In this document: positions 60,678-64,000 of the stretch, in pieces
How the letters are laid out: every line of letters starts with the position of its first letter
How positions within the stretch are numbered: position 1 is the first letter of the stretch
Assembly (NCBI RefSeq): GCF_000801105.2
Contig: NC_079515.1
Location: 4,836,001 to 4,900,000 of the forward strand
Source: Raphanus sativus
Lineage: Eukaryota > Streptophyta > Magnoliopsida > Brassicales > Brassicaceae
Length of the DNA stretch: 64,000 bases
Direction: 5' to 3'
Notes under the pieces: model-generated
Databases searched by the model: none
What the model was told of the DNA's origin: nothing
The model's input: only the letters and a program-made list of their open reading frames with translations
Made by a program: the position numbers and the translations under genes

Positions 60678-61139
60678 TTTTTACTGTTTACTCGCTCTTT
60701 TGTATATATGAATATTTACGATGTTACAATACTACTCCCAATTTATAAACGGCTTTGGTAATGGTAGTTGTGGAGTTGAATAAATGCAAGAGACATATAT
60801 GTTAAAAATACCTCACAAGTTGCTCCATACCTAACAAGTTGCTTCTAAATCTCTATAACTAGGTGTCTTCTTGCACCATGTGCAGTAAAAAAAATTTAAA
60901 ATATATTTTAACAGATAAATATAAATTTTTTTTATTTTTTTGTTAATATTGTAAATTTCCTTTTTTAATCAATATTTTAGTATAAATTTGATTTAACTAA
61001 ACATAAAAATAAAGATAAAAATAATTTTGTTTATTTTAAATTATATTTAAGAATATGCATGTATATATTTAAAACTCTTAGCTTAGATAGATTTTTCTAT
61101 ATATTTATTTTAATTAAATATATTAAATAAATATGTAAA

Positions 61140-62125
61140 AATTGCATAATTTTCAAAAATTAGAATGAAAAATACTTATAAAATTTGTAGATATATATAT
61201 GAGAAATTAATGATTTACGATTTAATTTTATAATTTTGTAAAAAAATTGTATACATTTTTTGAAAATTTTATAATTTTAAAATAAATAACTAAATGATAT
61301 TTCGAAATTTAGATGCCATAGTTAAATATATTTATTTAATGATGATTTATGTGTTATTACCATATTTTAAAAAAATTCCAAAATATAAATCGACAATAAA
61401 TGTAATATATGAGTTGTTACCATATTCAACAAAGTTTACCAAAAATATAAATCAATATTAAATGTAATATATGAGTTATTGTCATATGTTAAAAAGATTT
61501 CCAAATATATATATCAGCATTAAATGTATTTTTCCATGTCATATTTAGTCATATGACATGTCATCAATCTTAATAGCCATGTCACATTTTTTTTGTAAAA
61601 ACGATTGTAAAGAGCACATGTGAAAAATCACTTCGTAAATAATGTCTAGGAGATAAAAATTGTATAGTTATCAAAAATTAAAACTAAACAATATTTATAT
61701 AATTTGTAGATATCTAAAAGAAACTAACGATGTTACGATTAAAAAATTATATATTTTTTTTTAAATGCAGAAAATTTAGAAAATTTTAGATAATAAAATT
61801 TGTATAGTTATAAAAGTAAAATTATATAATATTTCGAAATTTAAAATTTCATATTTGAATAAATTTATTTTAATGGTGATTTACACGAGTTATTAACATA
61901 TTCTACAAATTTACCAAAATATAAATTAATATTAAAAGTAATATATGAGTTATTGATATATTTTAAAAAGATTTCCAAAAAAATATATCAGCATTAAATG
62001 TAATTGTCCATATCATATTTAACCATATGACATGTCATCAATCTAATAGCCATGTCACAATTGTTTTTGTAAAAACGATTGTAAAGAAGACATATGGCAA
62101 AATCACTTCGCAAATATAGTCTAGG
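61140..62125. repeat. Tandem duplication, about 475-520 bp unit
   Basis: Two diverged units share a series of blocks. GACATGTCATCAATCT near 61555 recurs near 62029, TAAAAACGATTGTAAAGA recurs downstream in each, and ATTTGTAGATAT near 61183 recurs near 61702. Inside each unit a shorter motif around AATGTAATATATGAGTTATT is itself repeated, so the repeats are nested. Confidence 0.75.
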
Positions 62126-62155
62126 GGATATTATTTGAGAAGTAAGTTTCTTATG

Positions 62156-62485
62156 TGTCGTGCTCACGTTAGCTCTCACGATGGTTGATTACATTGATAC
62201 CCTTAATGAATTAAAAATATTACATTTAAATACTATTATTTATAATTTAATTTCCTTTTTAAAAATTTCCATATAACATATATATTAAAAAAGAAACATT
62301 TATAAACCTTAAAAATAGATGTCGCGCTCACGTTAACTCTCACGATAGTTGATTACATTGATACCATTAATGAATTAAAAATATTACATTTAAATACTGT
62401 TATTTTTTTATTTAATTTCCTTTTTAAAATTTTCCACATAACATATATATTAAAAAGAAAACAATTATAAACTTTAAAAATTGAA
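62156..62485. repeat. Tandem duplication, 164-bp unit
   Basis: The unit beginning TGTCGTGCTCACGTTAGCTC at 62156 recurs at 62320 as TGTCGCGCTCACGTTAACTC, with high similarity through to about 62485. Shared blocks include ttgattacattgatacc and aattaaaaatattacattta. Confidence 0.85.
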
Positions 62486-64000
62486 TTTAAAAACGAAAAT
62501 ATATGTATATATAATATGATTTAGTTAAAAAAAGAAATTTCAAAAGATAGTAATATTCTATTTTAAAATTATTTTTAAATAACATAAAGTATACTTTTGA
62601 AGTAATAAAATACTTGCTTTATATTTATTGTTTCTTAGATGAAAAAAATATATATGTATATCATGTGATTTCATAAAAACAACTTTCAGAAAGATAATCT
62701 TGATATTAGAAAAAGAAATATTATTTATTTTAAAACATAGTTTTTAAACAATACAATATATATATATATATATATATATTCAAAGCAATAGAAATATTTT
62801 GATAATATATCTAATTTCATAGATGATTACATAAAATAATTAAGTAGCATAAAATGATATATGTTTAATTGACTAAAAATAGTTTATAATTAGTATTATT
62901 GAAATGTTTTTTTTTTTATCTTTCATATATTTAGTTGACTATAATATCTACAGAAATAATATCTATAAATTATATTTTACTTATATAATATGATTTCTCA
63001 AATACAATCACAAATTTTTACTGCTTATTTTTAAGGGATATTAAAAATTATCATTTTAACAATAGACTATTTTTGATCAAATAATTACAAAATATTTTAA
63101 ATAACATAACACTATATACTTTAACGAGGTAGATATATTATATTTTCATTGTTACAATTATGTTTTCCTAATATTAAATTTTATTTTTTAATGTTTTTAT
63201 GTTTGCTGAGTTTAATATAACTATAATCAAAATACCAAATTAAATATGAATTCTTATTTTTAGATTAATTAAAATAAATTTTAGTTTACCTTTCAATAAA
63301 TCTAAGACATAAAATTATTTAGAATTTATTAAATATTTTTAATCTATTGTAAATATTGATATGTGTTCATGAGCTTCCCAAATATATTAGTTACTTATAT
63401 TTGTAACTTCCTATTGATCATCTTTTATTTTTTAATATATATATTTTTTAAATGAACATATAATTTGATAAATATTATGATCATACATGCATTTTTAAAT
63501 GATAATAAAATTAATTTGATTTAACTTAATTATATATAACATATTATATATTAATTATCAACTGAATTTTTAGTAAACGGAGCCTGGATACTTAATTTTA
63601 TTAGTCCGACCACGTAAACCATAAAAATAAAATAATTATATTTAATTTTGAATTTGAAAGAATATATTTAACTCAATATACTTACAGACTGATCAACCTT
63701 ATATCTAAAATAATAAGTTATATTAAAATTAAGGAAGACGACAACCAACATAAATGAAAATAAGAAAATTAATCAAAATTTTAATATATTTAGAACAAAA
63801 ATATTATAGTTGAATTCAGAGAAATAAATGCAATCCAATATACCTAAATGATAACTAAATCGACTCTTAAAAATAGACTAGATATAATATATCTAAAATT
63901 ACATGTCTAATTAAAATAATTTAATATTATTAATAAAAATTATGCATACTCTTATAAGTTAATTTAAAATTAAATTATATATAAATTAATTATTATATTA

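Larger units (their letters stand above)
60678..64000. other. Very AT-rich repeat region
   Basis: No gene is supported in these 3.3 kb. It includes tandem units of about 475-520 bp (61140-62125) and 164 bp (62156-62485), short (TA)n runs such as near 62758-62779, and general AT-rich DNA. It may be part of a non-autonomous transposon, but no ends were identified. Confidence 0.6.

Noticed and set aside
1..64000. CRISPR arrays, phage-type systems or operons
   Set aside because: The DNA is plant nuclear with intron-rich genes, and none of the repeats has the regular spacer pattern of CRISPR.

Overview
This window looks like nuclear DNA of a crucifer, most likely Brassica or a close relative. The genes carry plant-type introns, the gaps are AT-rich, and they hold Stowaway-type MITEs, a broken LINE and Helitron-like ends. 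The recognisable genes fall in the same order as a stretch of Arabidopsis chromosome 3 that I know as roughly At3g12920 to At3g13070. In order they are: BOI-related RING ligase, Iojap/RsfS, a 2OG-oxygenase-like protein, a Ser-rich unknown, NAC, HAC5 remnant, DUF547, hAT-derived DUF659 protein, MYB-CC remnant, YTH protein ECT5, STRUBBELIG-family SRF4 and a CBS/DUF21 protein. Several Arabidopsis genes expected in between are missing or survive only as scraps, as in a fractionated subgenome after polyploidy. Gene-by-gene colinearity is from memory and was not computed.

Layout. 1-5.4 kb: AT-rich repeats, Helitron-like termini, degenerate telomere-like repeats and a broken CYP90A/CPD-like P450 exon. 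5.4-6.6 kb: RING ligase on the minus strand, with three G-boxes far upstream. 6.6-18.4 kb: intergenic, holding a PERK kinase relic and a 5'-truncated LINE. 18.4-22.3 kb: Iojap (+) and the 2OG-like gene (-). 22.3-29 kb: a tiny eL41 ribosomal protein gene (25 codons, split by an intron) and a Ser-rich protein. 31.6-32.4 kb: a long inverted repeat just upstream of the NAC gene (32.7-35.8 kb). 36.5-37.3 kb: a short ZZ+TAZ zinc-finger gene, apparently the tail of a HAC acetyltransferase. 38.0-40.6 kb: DUF547. 42.3-44.2 kb: hAT-derived gene. 45.0-45.4 kb: MYB-CC relic. 46.5-49.6 kb: ECT5-like m6A reader. 50.5-53.8 kb: SRF4-like receptor. 54.4-57.6 kb: CBS/DUF21 protein. 58.9-60.7 kb: DC1-domain gene with two offsetting frameshifts. 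60.7-64 kb: very AT-rich nested tandem repeats.

The genes do not form a pathway. They are independent plant genes for hormone-linked ubiquitination, plastid ribosome control, m6A reading, receptor signalling and plastid membrane transport. I found no operon, CRISPR array or clearly new system. The best leads are the minimal ZZ-TAZ gene with every zinc ligand kept, the DC1 gene whose two frame breaks enclose a possible new intron, and the long inverted repeat in the NAC upstream region.
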